64,000 nt of DNA from the NCBI GenBank assembly GCA_038030265.1, contig CM075941.1, positions 42,656,164 through 42,720,163 on the forward strand. Reading direction: 5' to 3'. This DNA is from Corythucha ciliata. Taxonomy: Eukaryota; Arthropoda; Insecta; Hemiptera; Tingidae. Both the position numbers and the translations under genes were made by a program. Positions 10,984 to 20,290 of the stretch are shown here, one piece after another. Every line of letters starts with the position of its first letter. The stretch's first letter is position 1. The notes below the pieces were generated by a model. It made no database searches and had not been told where the DNA came from. It saw only the letters and a list, made by a program, of their open reading frames with translations.

Positions 10984-11963
10984 AAAACGCCCCTTCATAC
11001 TGGTCCAGATTAAATAAATACCTGAGAGGTTCGTGGTCAGTCACTAAGACGAACGGTTTACCCAGCAGAAATTTCTGACACTTAGTCACCGCAAACACCA
11101 ACGCCAGAGCTTCTCTATCAATCTGGCTATAGTTTTTCTGCGTGGGGGAAAGTGAAGCCGAAGCAAACGCCACAGGGACTTCTTCTCCATTAATTTCATG
11201 GCTTAGTACCGCACCAACTCCATACGAGCTACTATCCGCCGTAACCACGACTGGTAATTGGGGATTGAACAAGACTAAAAGTGATTTTTCTGACACCATA
11301 ACTTTCGATTTTTGAAAAGCAGACTCACATTGAGCAGTCAAATTCCAGGGGACGTTTTTTCTAAGTAAGTATTGAAGTGGCTCTAAAATGTCAGCAGGGA
11401 AATTGATGAAACGGTGAAAGAAATTCAAAAGACCCAGAAATGACTTCAGCTCGGAAACGTTTTGGGGACTTCGGGCTTCTCGTATAGCTTTAACCTTCTC
11501 GGGGCACGGACGTAGGCCATCTCCATCAATAACAAGACCTGACATCAATAAAATGACAATTACTGTTTAAACCATTCACACTTCTCCATATTAATCTTAA
11601 TGTTGACGTCATTCAATCCACTTAAAATGACAAGAAGGTTTTGCTGGCACTCCTCAGGGGTTTGGGCACCACAAATGATATCATCCAGATATGCACACGA
11701 GCGTGGGATTCCTCGAATGACTTTGTCAATTACTGATTGAAAATGCGTATTGACAGTCAACAACTTTCTACTATTTTCAGCGACCTGCAATTGCAAATAT
11801 GCATTCTTTAAATCTATTTTACAAGTATTTACACACGTGTAACTTTTGGAAAATGTCTTCGGCCAGAGGAAGGGGGTAAGAGTCTAATTTTAAACACTTG
11901 TTAATTGTGTTTTTCAAATTAACTCAGATACGAATGTCACCTGATTTCTTCTGAACGCACACA
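10980..11963 (-). pseudogene. pol: Gypsy B reverse transcriptase C-terminal part and RNase H
   Basis: This resumes the reverse transcriptase interrupted at 16957. It begins with a VCVQKKSGDIR-like block, contains the YLDD polymerase motif (AYLDDIICG), and continues into the thumb/connection (SELKSFLGLLNFFHRF) and RNase H (VVTADSSSYGVGAVL, DREALALVFA, LVTDHEPLRYLF). An early stop near 11926, a frame break near 11840 and another near 11550 disable it. The frame ends at 10980 soon after DHEPLRYLF, without integrase. Its neighbours are transposon X on the right and unrelated sequence on the left. Confidence 0.88.
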
Positions 11964-12235
11964 ATTGGCGATTGTTGCTAAGGGATACGATATCTGGCGC
12001 CGTTTCAGAGAAACATTGAGTCCGGTACTCCATGTGATTTGTTGTTGTCGTATGACAACAAACTGCAACAAAGATTCTCCACAATGAGGAAGTTCATGTA
12101 TAAAAAATGTTGGTCAGTGACACTTTTTTACTGTGAACTACGGCTAAATAATCCGACGGTGACGAGGAGGCCTCGATATCGTTTGGCATCACCGAATCAA
12201 GAAAACAAGACGGTTATGCAGGTGCACAGTACACC

Positions 12236-12373
12236 TGTGGAATATGATCTCAGACAAAAATACGACTTTTTCAAACCAAAATTAAAATTCTCTAATTTTT
12301 ATTCATCTGATTTTTTAAAAGAAAAAAACAATTAAAATAGTTGTAAACAATGCGACGGCTACTGGCCGCTACA
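12236..12373 (-). repeat. 3' LTR of Gypsy A
   Basis: 138 bases with TG...CA ends. It is about 97% identical to the copy at 16306-16444. A purine-rich tract (complement of 12374-12386, GGAAGGGGAGTAG) lies directly beside it on the coding side and is the likely polypurine tract. Confidence 0.93.
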
Positions 12374-13796
12374 CTACTCCCCTTCCAGCAATTTGTCGCC
12401 GGTGAGTGAAATTGCGATGAGAGTGTGTAGCGAACGTGACGTGATGGCGGTCGATGGGCTTTATTTTGGTAGGGTTGTCTTCCGGTGAATTGTTCGAACA
12501 TATCTCGTCCAGTTCTGTCAAAAGGTACGCCGGTTTTAAACGATCAATGGAAATACTGACGTCTTTGTTTCGAATGTCAATATTAAAATATTTGTCATTT
12601 CGTGAATTTACTTTGAAGGGGCCATCGTAACAAGCCTGAAGCACCTTTTTTATGCGATCGATCCGGACGAAAACGTGCGAGCAGGTTTTCAGATCCTTGT
12701 GGACGTATACTTTTCTGTTTGTACCGTTGTTGACGTTGGTAGGCTTTAACTCTGCCATTTGTCGGATGAGATTGGTCACGAAAGATTGTGGTTCGGAGTT
12801 CAATTTTGATTCTTCAAAAAATTCGCCCGGAAGTTTTATAGTTTTTCCGTAGACCATTTCCGAAATCGAATAACTTACGTCTTGGCGCACGGCTGTTCTC
12901 AATCCAAGCAGGACTGTTGGTAGAGTTAGTGTCCATCTGGCCGAGTTGTGCGCTTTAATCGCCGCTTTAAGTGTTCTGTGGAGTCGCTCTACTTTTCCGT
13001 TTGCCTGCGGATGGTAGGCTGTGGTCGGCTGTAGTTTTACTCCACAAATTCGAGTCAAAGCTCTGAATAATGAGGAATCGAATTGTCTACCCCTATCCGT
13101 TACTAGACGAGAGGGGACGCCGAATCGAGTGACCCAATTTTCGTAAAATATTCGAGCTACGGTCTCAGCAGAAACTTCTTTCGCTGGTTGAACTTCCATC
13201 CAGCCGGTGAAACGATCAATCATGGTCACACAATATGAATGACCTTCGGACGCTGGTAAAGGCCCCACCAAGTCGATGTGAACCTCACCGAAGCGTTCAT
13301 CTGGTTCGGGAAACGGGCGTAATTCCGATTTCGTGTGCCTATGAATTTTATTCTTTTGGCAATTGATGCACGATTTAGCCCATTTACGAACGTCGGCTTT
13401 GATTCCTGTCCAGATGAATCGAGATGTAATCTGCTTGACAGTTGGTTTCACTCCCGAATGAGATAAACCGTGTATTTGGTGGAAGCAAGTCATTCGATAG
13501 GGCTCAGGAATGTAAGGTCTAACGAAAGGAGTCGAGACGTCACACCAGATTTGCTTTCCGGACGCCAATTTGAACTTCTTGAAGCTTAACGAACTTTCTT
13601 CCTTCATAAGAGTTTTTATTTCGTCGTCCCCTTCTTGAGCGTCAGCTATCAGATCGAAAGTCAATGAATTCGACTTCTTCAATCCTTGACAAAGCGTCTG
13701 CCACCGTGTTTTCTTGACCTTTAATGTACTCAATGGTGGTCGAAAACTGCGAAATATACTGCAAATGACGCAACTGGCGAGGGGATGCTTTTTCAT
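12369..13796 (-). CDS. pol: Gypsy A pol, integrase part
   Basis: This frame follows the RNase H frame after a break near 13667 and overlaps it by about 150 bases; the integrase proper starts around 13660. The zinc-binding HHCC region is visible (HQIHGLSHSG ... CINCQ). The catalytic core has the three acidic residues in VHIDLVGPL, LVTDRGRQF and HPQANGKVERLHR, the usual D, D-35-E pattern. A C-terminal domain with a RIDRIKKVLQACYDGPFKV block follows. The stop lies five bases inside the LTR. Integrase would insert the reverse-transcribed DNA into the host chromosome. Related Gypsy elements carry protease to integrase in one frame, so the break is probably a mutation or assembly error rather than a programmed shift. 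No residue of the catalytic triad is missing. Confidence 0.93.
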   Translation of the reverse strand: MKKHPLASCVICSIFRSFRPPLSTLKVKKTRWQTLCQGLKKSNSLTFDLIADAQEGDDEIKTLMKEESSLSFKKFKLASGKQIWCDVSTPFVRPYIPEPYRMTCFHQIHGLSHSGVKPTVKQITSRFIWTGIKADVRKWAKSCINCQKNKIHRHTKSELRPFPEPDERFGEVHIDLVGPLPASEGHSYCVTMIDRFTGWMEVQPAKEVSAETVARIFYENWVTRFGVPSRLVTDRGRQFDSSLFRALTRICGVKLQPTTAYHPQANGKVERLHRTLKAAIKAHNSARWTLTLPTVLLGLRTAVRQDVSYSISEMVYGKTIKLPGEFFEESKLNSEPQSFVTNLIRQMAELKPTNVNNGTNRKVYVHKDLKTCSHVFVRIDRIKKVLQACYDGPFKVNSRNDKYFNIDIRNKDVSISIDRLKPAYLLTELDEICSNNSPEDNPTKIKPIDRHHVTFATHSHRNFTHRRQIAGRGVV

Positions 13797-15531
13797 TTTT
13801 TTGTTTGAAAGCGTAAATTAACGGCTTATGATCCGTTAATATTTTGAAGTCTCTTCCCTCCAACAGATGTTTGAACTGCTTGATAGACAGGTAAATTCCT
13901 AAAAGCTCCCTGTCATATGTGCTGTATGACTTCTGTGCTTCATTCAATTTTTTTGAGAAAAATGCTATCGGCTTCCAAGCTCCTTTTTCGTATTGTTGAA
14001 GAACTGATCCAACCGCTACATCAGACGCGTCCGTGACAAGAGTTAGCGGTGAATCTGAGTTAGGAAATGCCAACAATGCGGTGTTTGCTATGTCAGTTTT
14101 GCATTTTTCGAAACTTTCCTTGGCAAGTTCCGTCCAGCAGATCTTAGTTTTGTCTTTCTTTTTTGCTCCTTTCAAATAATCATGTAGCGGAGCTTGAGTT
14201 TTAGCAGCGTTTTTTAGGTATCTGCGGTAGAAATTTATCATGCCGAGAAACGTGCGTAAATCCTGGACAGTTTCTGGAAGCTTGAAGTCCAAAATAGCTT
14301 GAACTTTTTCAGGCAGTGGCTTCGATCCTTCCTTTGTGATCTTGTATCCTAGGAAATCTATATCTTCCACACCGAATATTGATTTGGATACGTTGATACG
14401 CAGACCGTACTTGTCCAGTCTTTCAAAAACAGTCTTCAAATGACTCGTGTGCTCTTCGAGTGAGGTTGAAGCGATTAGAGCGTCATCCAAGTAGGGAAAA
14501 ACAAAATTCAACCCGTAAAAAACTTCATGCACGAACCGTTGGAACGTAGACGGTGCATTCCGTAAGCCGAAACTCATGACCTGGAACTCAAAAAGTCCGA
14601 AAGGCGTTATGATCGCTGTTTTTTCTTTGTCTTGTTCGGCAACGGGTATCTGGTAGTATGCCTTGAACAGGTCGATTTTCGAAAATATTGTTTTCTTTTG
14701 AAGAACATTGTGAAAGTCTTCTATTCTGGGAATCGGGTAGCGGTCGGGAATCGTTTGAGCATTTAAACGCCTGTAATCACCACAGGGTCGAATCGTTCCG
14801 TCTTTTTTGTTCACGACGTGTAAAGGACTAGACCACTGAGATTTTGAAGGTCGAATTATTCCATTTTCCAGCATGAATTGAAATTCCTCTTTCACAATTT
14901 TGAGGGTATCGGGGTGCAATTGACGTGGTCTTGAGTAAACTGGTTTGCCTTCGGTCTTGATAGTATGTTCTACATTGTGCTTACGCGAAGTGGGCAATAA
15001 ATTTGGCTTTGTTATGTTGGGAAAGAGTGAGAGCAAATCGTGGAATTTTGCTTTTCGATCAATGGTGCTAACGAGTTCACAGGGATTGACTGAGCTAATT
15101 TCGCCGCATACGCTGAGTTTCGTGGTTCCGTCAACTAACCGTTTGCGTTTCAAATCAATTATCAAGTTAAATGTGCTCAAAAAATCTGCTCCCAAAATTC
15201 CTTTTTTAACGTTCGCCATTATGAAGGGCCATCGAAATTGTCTTCTTAATCCCACATCTAAGGACATTATTTTGATACCAAAAGTTGAAATTTCTGAGCC
15301 GTTTGCAGCGTATAATTTGTGAGAAGAGTCTTTAACTGACATTTTCGTTGGTGGAATAATGGATACGTCAGCTCCACTGTCCACGAGAAATCGAAGGCCG
15401 GTTTTTCTATCACGCAAAAATAAGCGGCAAGACTGATTCGAGCTAGTAGTAGAGTTAGCCGCGACCTCGACTACTGTTGAAAGTTTTCCGAATTCCACTG
15501 ACAAGGAGGCTGGCATTTGTCGGTACGACAT
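13642..15531 (-). CDS. pol: Gypsy A pol: protease, reverse transcriptase, RNase H
   Basis: About 630 residues. The aspartic protease is near the start, with FLVDSGADVSII as the active-site loop and GILGADFL as the second conserved block. The reverse transcriptase follows, with PIPRIEDF, FSKIDLFKAYYQIP (catalytic D) and PYLDDALIAS (YLDD motif). RNase H shows LVTDASDVAVG, TYDRELLGIY and ILTDHKPLIY. The frame overlaps gag by 61 bases in the -1 register, so expression by -1 frameshifting is likely. At its 3' end it runs off into a short unrelated tail after the ALSRIEEVEF linker, because of the break near 13667. Closest relatives by feel are the 17.6/297/412-like Gypsy group of arthropods. Confidence 0.95.
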   Translation of the reverse strand: MSYRQMPASLSVEFGKLSTVVEVAANSTTSSNQSCRLFLRDRKTGLRFLVDSGADVSIIPPTKMSVKDSSHKLYAANGSEISTFGIKIMSLDVGLRRQFRWPFIMANVKKGILGADFLSTFNLIIDLKRKRLVDGTTKLSVCGEISSVNPCELVSTIDRKAKFHDLLSLFPNITKPNLLPTSRKHNVEHTIKTEGKPVYSRPRQLHPDTLKIVKEEFQFMLENGIIRPSKSQWSSPLHVVNKKDGTIRPCGDYRRLNAQTIPDRYPIPRIEDFHNVLQKKTIFSKIDLFKAYYQIPVAEQDKEKTAIITPFGLFEFQVMSFGLRNAPSTFQRFVHEVFYGLNFVFPYLDDALIASTSLEEHTSHLKTVFERLDKYGLRINVSKSIFGVEDIDFLGYKITKEGSKPLPEKVQAILDFKLPETVQDLRTFLGMINFYRRYLKNAAKTQAPLHDYLKGAKKKDKTKICWTELAKESFEKCKTDIANTALLAFPNSDSPLTLVTDASDVAVGSVLQQYEKGAWKPIAFFSKKLNEAQKSYSTYDRELLGIYLSIKQFKHLLEGRDFKILTDHKPLIYAFKQKNEKASPRQLRHLQYISQFSTTIEYIKGQENTVADALSRIEEVEFIDFRSDS

Positions 15532-16277
15532 TTATTTCCGAAGCGGTAGTGATAGTAACAGTACTTTCCTGCGCGATTGAACGAACTGCTTCGGCGTTCC
15601 CGACTTCGACTTTTATTACGAACTCGATTAGTGTGTCTGCTTCTTGAATGCTCGGTGCGTAATTTGAGGGACTCGATTTCTTTTTCCAAAACCGATAATT
15701 TCAGTTTTAATTCTGAGTCAGTCGAAGTGGTATAAAGCTCCAAACGAGGATTAAGTTCCAGCATTTTGTCTGCCATTTCCGCTAATTTCTCGAGATTTTC
15801 ATCGCTGATGACGAGAATGTTTTTTACGTTATCGGGCATTTTGTCCAGCCAGAGAGTTTTTAGAGCTCTGTCTGTAACATCATTCCCAGCGAGAGTTTTC
15901 ATGCGACGGAGAAACTGACTTGGTTTTTCATCGCCAAATTCCAAATTGGACATTAAGCGTCGGATACGCTGTTCTTCGCTTTCCCGAAAGGTTTTTAGGA
16001 GCCTGTCTTTGGCTGCCGAGTATTTATCGTGCCTTGGCGATTGAATGATGTCCCAAATATTTTCAATTATTGCGGGCTCGACCTGAGCGACGAGATAATT
16101 GAACCTTGTATCTTCGCTCGTTATACGATTTATCGCAAACTGCGCTTCAACTTGATAAAACCATATTTCCGGTTTCTCTTTCCAGAAAGGAGGAATTTTT
16201 ATACTGACTTGGTCCACTTGCTGGTTTACTATGTTTTGCGGAGCGAGGCTTCTTTCTCCAGCTTCGTCGTGGGACAT
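15471..16277 (-). CDS. gag: Gypsy A gag-like capsid protein
   Basis: 268 residues starting at the ATG at 16277, which lies only a few bases downstream of the primer site. The N-terminal half (IPPFWKEKPEIWFYQVEAQF onward) resembles the DUF7041-type capsid region of insect Gypsy elements. The middle is helical and charged. The C-terminus is rich in Arg and Ser and ends in a C-x2-H-like knuckle variant (CYYHYRFGNKC ... KCQPPC) that is typical of this gag group in place of a classic CCHC box. It would package the element's RNA. The frame is intact, and pol begins in the -1 frame over its last 61 bases. Confidence 0.9.
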   Translation of the reverse strand: MSHDEAGERSLAPQNIVNQQVDQVSIKIPPFWKEKPEIWFYQVEAQFAINRITSEDTRFNYLVAQVEPAIIENIWDIIQSPRHDKYSAAKDRLLKTFRESEEQRIRRLMSNLEFGDEKPSQFLRRMKTLAGNDVTDRALKTLWLDKMPDNVKNILVISDENLEKLAEMADKMLELNPRLELYTTSTDSELKLKLSVLEKEIESLKLRTEHSRSRHTNRVRNKSRSRERRSSSFNRAGKYCYYHYRFGNKCRTDKCQPPCQWNSENFQQ

Positions 16278-16280
16278 GGT

Positions 16281-16300
16281 TAATCACGTCGGGGTCACCA
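16281..16300 (-). other. primer binding site of Gypsy A, tRNA-Trp
   Basis: On the plus strand these 20 bases read TAATCACGTCGGGGTCACCA. From position 2 this equals the 3' end of an insect tRNA-Trp as I recall it, including CCA. It lies five bases from the 5' LTR (16306-16444), the right place for minus-strand priming. Confidence 0.88.
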
Positions 16301-16305
16301 ATTAT

Positions 16306-16444
16306 TGTGGAATATGATCTCAGACAAAAATACGACTTTTTCAAACCAAAAATTAAAACTCTCTAATTTTTATTCATCTGATTTTTTTTAAGAAAAAAAC
16401 AATTAAAATAGTTGTAAACAATGCGACGGCTACTGGCCGCTACA
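16306..16444 (-). repeat. 5' LTR of Gypsy A
   Basis: 139 bases, the partner of 12236-12373. It differs by a T/C substitution, a one-base gap in an A run and two changes in a T/A run. It should contain the element's promoter, but no clear TATA box was assigned. Confidence 0.93.
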
Positions 16445-16638
16445 CACCCGTACAGAAACTTTCACTGTCGGCTATTTGTTGAAGCAAGAAAACTCGAAAA
16501 CACCGATTCAAAAACGTTTTCGACCATTTTGCTGAACCCGTGCCGTTCACTAAAACGAAACGGTGAGCTGGCGAGTACCAATAAAGAAATGATAAGGCGC
16601 GTCTCCAGGGTGAATCCAGAGAAAACTGCTGTGTCTAT

Positions 16639-16755
16639 GGTTTGCTCTTCCCGTCGTAGCCGAGACACTTCATTTCATTGTTTCCCAAAAATTGAGGGTT
16701 CAACGTGTTGGGAGAAAGTCGACCGCCGAAAGTCTTGGGAGCTTGACGTTTGAGT
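16639..16755 (+). pseudogene. THAP-like fragment within transposon X
   Basis: The frame reads MVCSSRRSRDTSFHCFPK followed by a WEKVDRRKSWEL block and a stop. The FHxFPK core followed by a basic stretch and Trp is the signature of the first half of a THAP domain. The Cys spacing is imperfect and no DDE region follows, so X is probably a shortened derivative of a THAP transposon. The assignment rests on about 40 residues only. Confidence 0.4.
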
Positions 16756-16956
16756 ATAGATGTATCAGAAACCATGTTCTTCTGTTCTCATCACTTTAGG
16801 TCAACTGACTCCTTTTTCCCATTATGTCACGGACGTTCACCACGAAAAAACACTTTTAAAAAAACACAAAACTTGTTATCGTTTCACATATGAAGGGAGT
16901 ACCGGTTTCATTATCACACGACACTAGCGCTGCTAGTGATAGCTACAATCGCCAAT

Positions 16957-17930
16957 AGGCGAGGCCCACTCACTTTGATTCACCCGTTCGATCACCTTAG
17001 TCTTTTCCAACTGCGCCAACTCCTGCTTGACGGCATCCCTCGGTGCATAAGGCACGTTATACTCTTTGTGGAACACTGGGGTAGCCCTCTCTTTCAACTC
17101 AATATTCACTTCGTAACCTTTAATTGGACCATCATTGCTCCCAGGGAAGATATTGGGAAACCGCGCCCGAAGTTGAGCCAGATCGATATTTCTTTGGACC
17201 AACAAGGCACTACGGGCTCAGGATTTTTGAAAATAGAAAGCATTTGTCTCCACTTCGGCGAAAAAACGTCTAACCCGTCCCGGCCAAGTAGAGGTCGTAC
17301 CAGTTTTGAGTCCGTAACAACCGCCGTTAAATTTTGAAACGATTGGTCATAGACCTTTAAGATCTTAAAAGTCGCTTTACCAGCCACTGATATCTGTTCA
17401 ACATTCGCCGCAGAAATCACACAAGGATAAGGGACAATTCTTATTTTCGGACACTTCTGACGGAAAACATTGTGGGGAATGAGGGTCAGTGCTGCCCCTG
17501 TGTCAACCTCAAAGTCAATTTCTGCATTACAGTACGGGTTATTAACAGTTGTGACCAAAGCCGTACTCTTACCTTTAACGTCGTCGTCACTGCTGAAAAT
17601 GTAGACCGCTGATGCTGAAGAGCTACGGCACATTTTTGCCGCGTGTCCTTTCTTTCCGCACATGAAGCAAACCCACTCGAGGGCAGGGCAGGCGGCACTA
17701 TGGTGCCACTGCCCACACCTCTGGCAAGCCGACGATTTTGTGCCGTCAGTCTCTTCGTTGCGTGGACTCATGACGTTCGACGAACGCACCCGGTTCTGGT
17801 TCCGGTTGGTCCTCTGCTGCCATTTTCTCTGATGTTGAGCGTTCGATTTCGTCGAACCAATCGCGAAACACGCCGAAGTTCCGGGGTGAACCTCTCGGAG
17901 AATTTTCACCTCCTCTTGAATGGCCGTCAT
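16957..17930 (-). pseudogene. pol: Gypsy B pol start: CCHC knuckles, protease, reverse transcriptase N-terminus
   Basis: The frame opens at 17930, in the -1 register to gag. Two zinc knuckles are visible: CQRCGQWHHSAAC and CFMCGKKGHAAKMC, the second with perfect CCHC spacing. A retropepsin follows (FEVDTGAALTLIP, later PLLGRDGLDVF). A frame break near 17200 precedes the start of the reverse transcriptase (ELKERATPVFHKEYNVPYA ... VIERVNQSEWASPI). At that point transposon X begins, and the polymerase resumes at 11963. The knuckles, protease and polymerase would normally be one polyprotein. Confidence 0.9.
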
Positions 17931-18667
17931 GTCGGAAACGATTTTACAGGCCTCCTCAAAACTGAGTTTTGATTCTCCTCTGACAAGCCGACGCTCAGTC
18001 TATCTCGGAGGGCTTGGTCAAGAAAATCACCAAAATTACACGTCGTGGCGAGTTCTTTAATGGCAACGATGAAATCTTGGATTGACTCTCCGGGTTTTTG
18101 TACTCGGCGATTGAACTTAAACCGCTCTGCTATCTCAGATTTGACGGGTGAGTAATGACGTTTCAGGGCCGCGATATTCTCCTCGAATGACATCTGCCCA
18201 GGCTGAGAGGGAGCGACTAAACTTTTTAACTTCTGATACATAGTCGGGCCAAATAATGCAATAAATGTCGACACTTTTTCCGAGTCCGATAACCGGTTGA
18301 TCTCAAAAAACGCGTACAGCCTTTCCAAATAATTTTCGAAAGGTTCAACCGCCTCTGCGTACGGTTCCATCGAACCAATCACATTATGACGAGCCACTGG
18401 TTCCTTATTACCTGCTTGTCTTACGGTATTGGCTTCTCTCGCGCCCGTGCCCGATGACTTCCCGGACTGCTCGTCTTCGGTCCATGCATGGCGGGTAGAT
18501 TGTTTCTTTCTTCCCATGTTGTAAAAATGCCGATCCTCGTCGCCAAATATGTTGTGTCCTTCACGGGAATCGGTACAAGGGAATTTCAAGAACTTGAACT
18601 GGGTACCACTTTCTTTATTAACTCTCCACTCATCCAGCTCTACAAACTCTCTCTCCCACGCAACCAC
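17927..18667 (-). CDS. gag: Gypsy B gag
   Basis: The frame is open from 18667, but that start lies inside the LTR; the first ATG after the primer site is at 18517 (MGRKKQ). The core is a retrotransposon gag capsid: EPFENYLERLYAFFEINRLSDSEKVSTF continuing to LKRHYSPVKSEIAERFKF and GESIQDFIVAIKELATTCNFG, a widespread Gypsy gag pattern. The CCHC knuckles are in the next frame, so this gag-pol layout needs a -1 shift at about 17930. The frame is intact, unlike the rest of element B. Confidence 0.9.
   Translation of the reverse strand: MVAWEREFVELDEWRVNKESGTQFKFLKFPCTDSREGHNIFGDEDRHFYNMGRKKQSTRHAWTEDEQSGKSSGTGAREANTVRQAGNKEPVARHNVIGSMEPYAEAVEPFENYLERLYAFFEINRLSDSEKVSTFIALFGPTMYQKLKSLVAPSQPGQMSFEENIAALKRHYSPVKSEIAERFKFNRRVQKPGESIQDFIVAIKELATTCNFGDFLDQALRDRLSVGLSEENQNSVLRRPVKSFPT
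18530..18545 (-). other. primer binding site of Gypsy B
   Basis: On the minus strand TGGCGACGAGGATCGG starts four bases after the LTR end. The TGG start, the spacing and the GGCGACGAGGA pattern are typical of Gypsy primer sites. I could not name the tRNA with confidence. Confidence 0.7.
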
Positions 18668-18723
18668 CTGCCTCTTTATAACCTTCTTATTCGCAGCCCG
18701 CTACTTTACAACATTACACTACA
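18550..18723 (-). repeat. 5' LTR of Gypsy B
   Basis: 174 bases with TG...CA ends on the minus strand (TGTAGTGTAATG ... GACACAACA), placed between unrelated sequence and the primer site. There is no second LTR to compare because the 3' end of element B is lost. The boundary at 18723 rests on the TGT start only. Confidence 0.68.
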
Positions 18724-19640
18724 AATACTCTAATTGGTTTTTTTTTTATTTGGGCTTCAAACATGTCATTTTTAATATGAGTAGCCCATTATATGCCGAA
18801 ATGATCAATTTTAAGAGTGAATTGTCAATTTTATAAGGAAATTTTCAATTTTATGATGAAATTTTTAATTTCATGAGGAGACCGTCAATTTTACGAACAG
18901 CTAATTTCGGGAAATTTGTTTGCTAGTAAACCAATTTCGCTGGGTGGCCTGTTTCAGTGACTGATTACGCCGATTTTGCGCACTAAGAAGCGTTTTTAGC
19001 TGGTTGCACTAAAAAAAAAAAAATTTCCCGGATTTCGCTCACTATAAAACCCAATTTTGAGGGTGAAAATCGCAGTGCTAGCCGGGGGACGTAAGAGCTT
19101 CCCCCTACACCACTGCGCTGAGTTTACTTCATTCGGCGGAGGCATATTTTGATATTTTTGTTAAACTAATAGTTCACGGCACATGGGTAGCTGTTGAATG
19201 TTGTTGTTTTTTCCCACTTTCAGGCCCTTGGGTTTCCTTAATTTTCCGATTTTTCAATTATCAGAGATTGAGAACTGTGTCTGTCTATAGCAACTCTGTG
19301 TGATGTGTGGTATTTGTTGGGGCGGGGGCCGGATGGAGTCATAATATGGCCCCCTCCTTAAGCCGACTTTGGATCCGCGCCTGTCTCGACCAAGGATCCA
19401 AAATAATGACCTCAGTGCTACTTTTGAGTCATTGAGTGTGTCTCACGGTCGTCGCCAGGAAGCCATTGTGCCAGGAAGGGGCTGGCCAAAAAGAGCGACA
19501 TCGGAGGTGTGTAGCCGCTTAAATGGTTCGTCTGAATGGCTCGTTTATTCGATTGTTGGAATCCCCGGGTCGAAAAACCCAGATATACGTGATTCCGTCC
19601 AATTTTAAATTTTGGCTATTTTTGCCGAGAGCTTATATTC
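18724..19640. other. gene-free stretch with short degenerate repeats
   Basis: At 18760-18900 several AATTTTATGATGAAATTTT-like units occur in a row. At 18900-19080 there are ATTTCGC-type units also seen near 36110-36230. At 19330-19400 a GGATCCGCGCCTG module precedes the next array. No gene is seen. Confidence 0.55.
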
Positions 19641-19739
19641 AGGTCCATTCATCCCTAGCCAAAGACGCCCCCATAAGGGGTCGTCGTTGGCAATAGCCTA
19701 TCGAAACTCATTGGCGCAGTTCTTTTCTCTGAGCAAGCC

Positions 19740-20290
19740 CACGCCTGAAAATGCGAGAAGCCTCGCTCATTTTTCGCTGTTCTGCGGGCCATTACGTGGC
19801 TAAACGTATTAAAAAACTCTAAACGTTTTAAAAAGCGCTTATTCGGGGCTAAAATTGAGATAATACGTCAATTCGTGGTCTCTGATCCAACTTCCTGGGC
19901 CAAATTGAGAAAAAATGCTGGTGTGCAGTTCCGGCAAATCCGCGACCAAAGTTGAGAAAAGATGTAATTCATATTTAAAAGTTGGAAACATCGCTCATTC
20001 GCAGAAAAAATCAAGAAAAAGCATCAACTATGCGCTAAAATTGAATTAAAAGCACGCTAACTAACGGCTAAAATCAGGGAAAAGCTCTAGTTCGCTGCTA
20101 AAATTGAGAAAAAGCGGTTATTAAACGATCAAGTAATCAGCCATATTGGGGTTGAAAGAACTACAGGCATAAAATTGTTTTTGGAAGCGCCATATTCGTG
20201 AAATTGGTTCTTAAAAAGTGACAAACCACAAAATTTTATTTTTTGGAAGAACCAAATCATCGAATTGGCAATTTGGGCAAAACAAAGGAT
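19740..20290 (-). repeat. degenerate ~30-base tandem array, family 1, reverse orientation
   Basis: Diverged units of the form GGCTAAAATTGAGAAAAAGC followed by GCTAATTCGC. The complement matches the TTTTCTCAATTTTAGCCGCG-plus-AATTAGCG unit of the large array at 28040-30745, so both belong to one family, here in the opposite orientation. Copies differ strongly from one another. Confidence 0.75.

Larger units (their letters stand above)
12236..16444 (-). mobile_element. Gypsy LTR retrotransposon A, nearly complete
   Basis: A 4.2-kb element with two LTRs (12236-12373 and 16306-16444), both starting TGTGG and ending CTACA on the plus strand. The 4-base direct repeat CACC flanks it at 12232-12235 and 16445-16448. 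On the minus strand the order is LTR, tRNA-Trp primer site, gag, protease, reverse transcriptase, RNase H, integrase, polypurine tract, LTR. There is no envelope gene. The two LTRs differ by about three substitutions and one single-base gap over 139 bases, so the insertion is recent. One frame break between RNase H and integrase is the only clear lesion seen. It sits inside DNA transposon X. Confidence 0.94.
11966..16954. mobile_element. DNA transposon X, about 780 bases, inserted in Gypsy B and containing Gypsy A
   Basis: Without Gypsy A, X is two pieces, 11966-12235 and 16445-16954. Its ends are 15-base inverted repeats with one mismatch: TGGCGATTGTTGCTA on the left, and TGGCGATTGTAGCTA as the complement of the right end. 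Inverted similarity continues inward around CCGGTACTCC. The dinucleotide AT at 11964-11965 and 16955-16956 is duplicated; removing X and one AT joins the reverse-transcriptase frame of Gypsy B exactly. The right piece encodes a THAP-like fragment. A 2-base AT duplication fits ISL2EU-like elements among others, so the superfamily is open. Confidence 0.8.
10980..18723 (-). mobile_element. Gypsy LTR retrotransposon B, decayed and interrupted
   Basis: Read on the minus strand, the order is LTR (18723-18550), primer site, gag (18517 or 18667 to 17927), CCHC knuckles and protease (17930-17106), reverse transcriptase (17205-16957, resuming at 11963) and RNase H ending at 10980. The integrase and 3' LTR are absent, so the copy is truncated on its 3' side. 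Transposon X (11966-16954), itself holding Gypsy A, splits the reverse transcriptase between the codons of SEWASPI and VCVQKK. In-frame stops and frame breaks occur in several places, so it cannot be functional. Confidence 0.88.
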
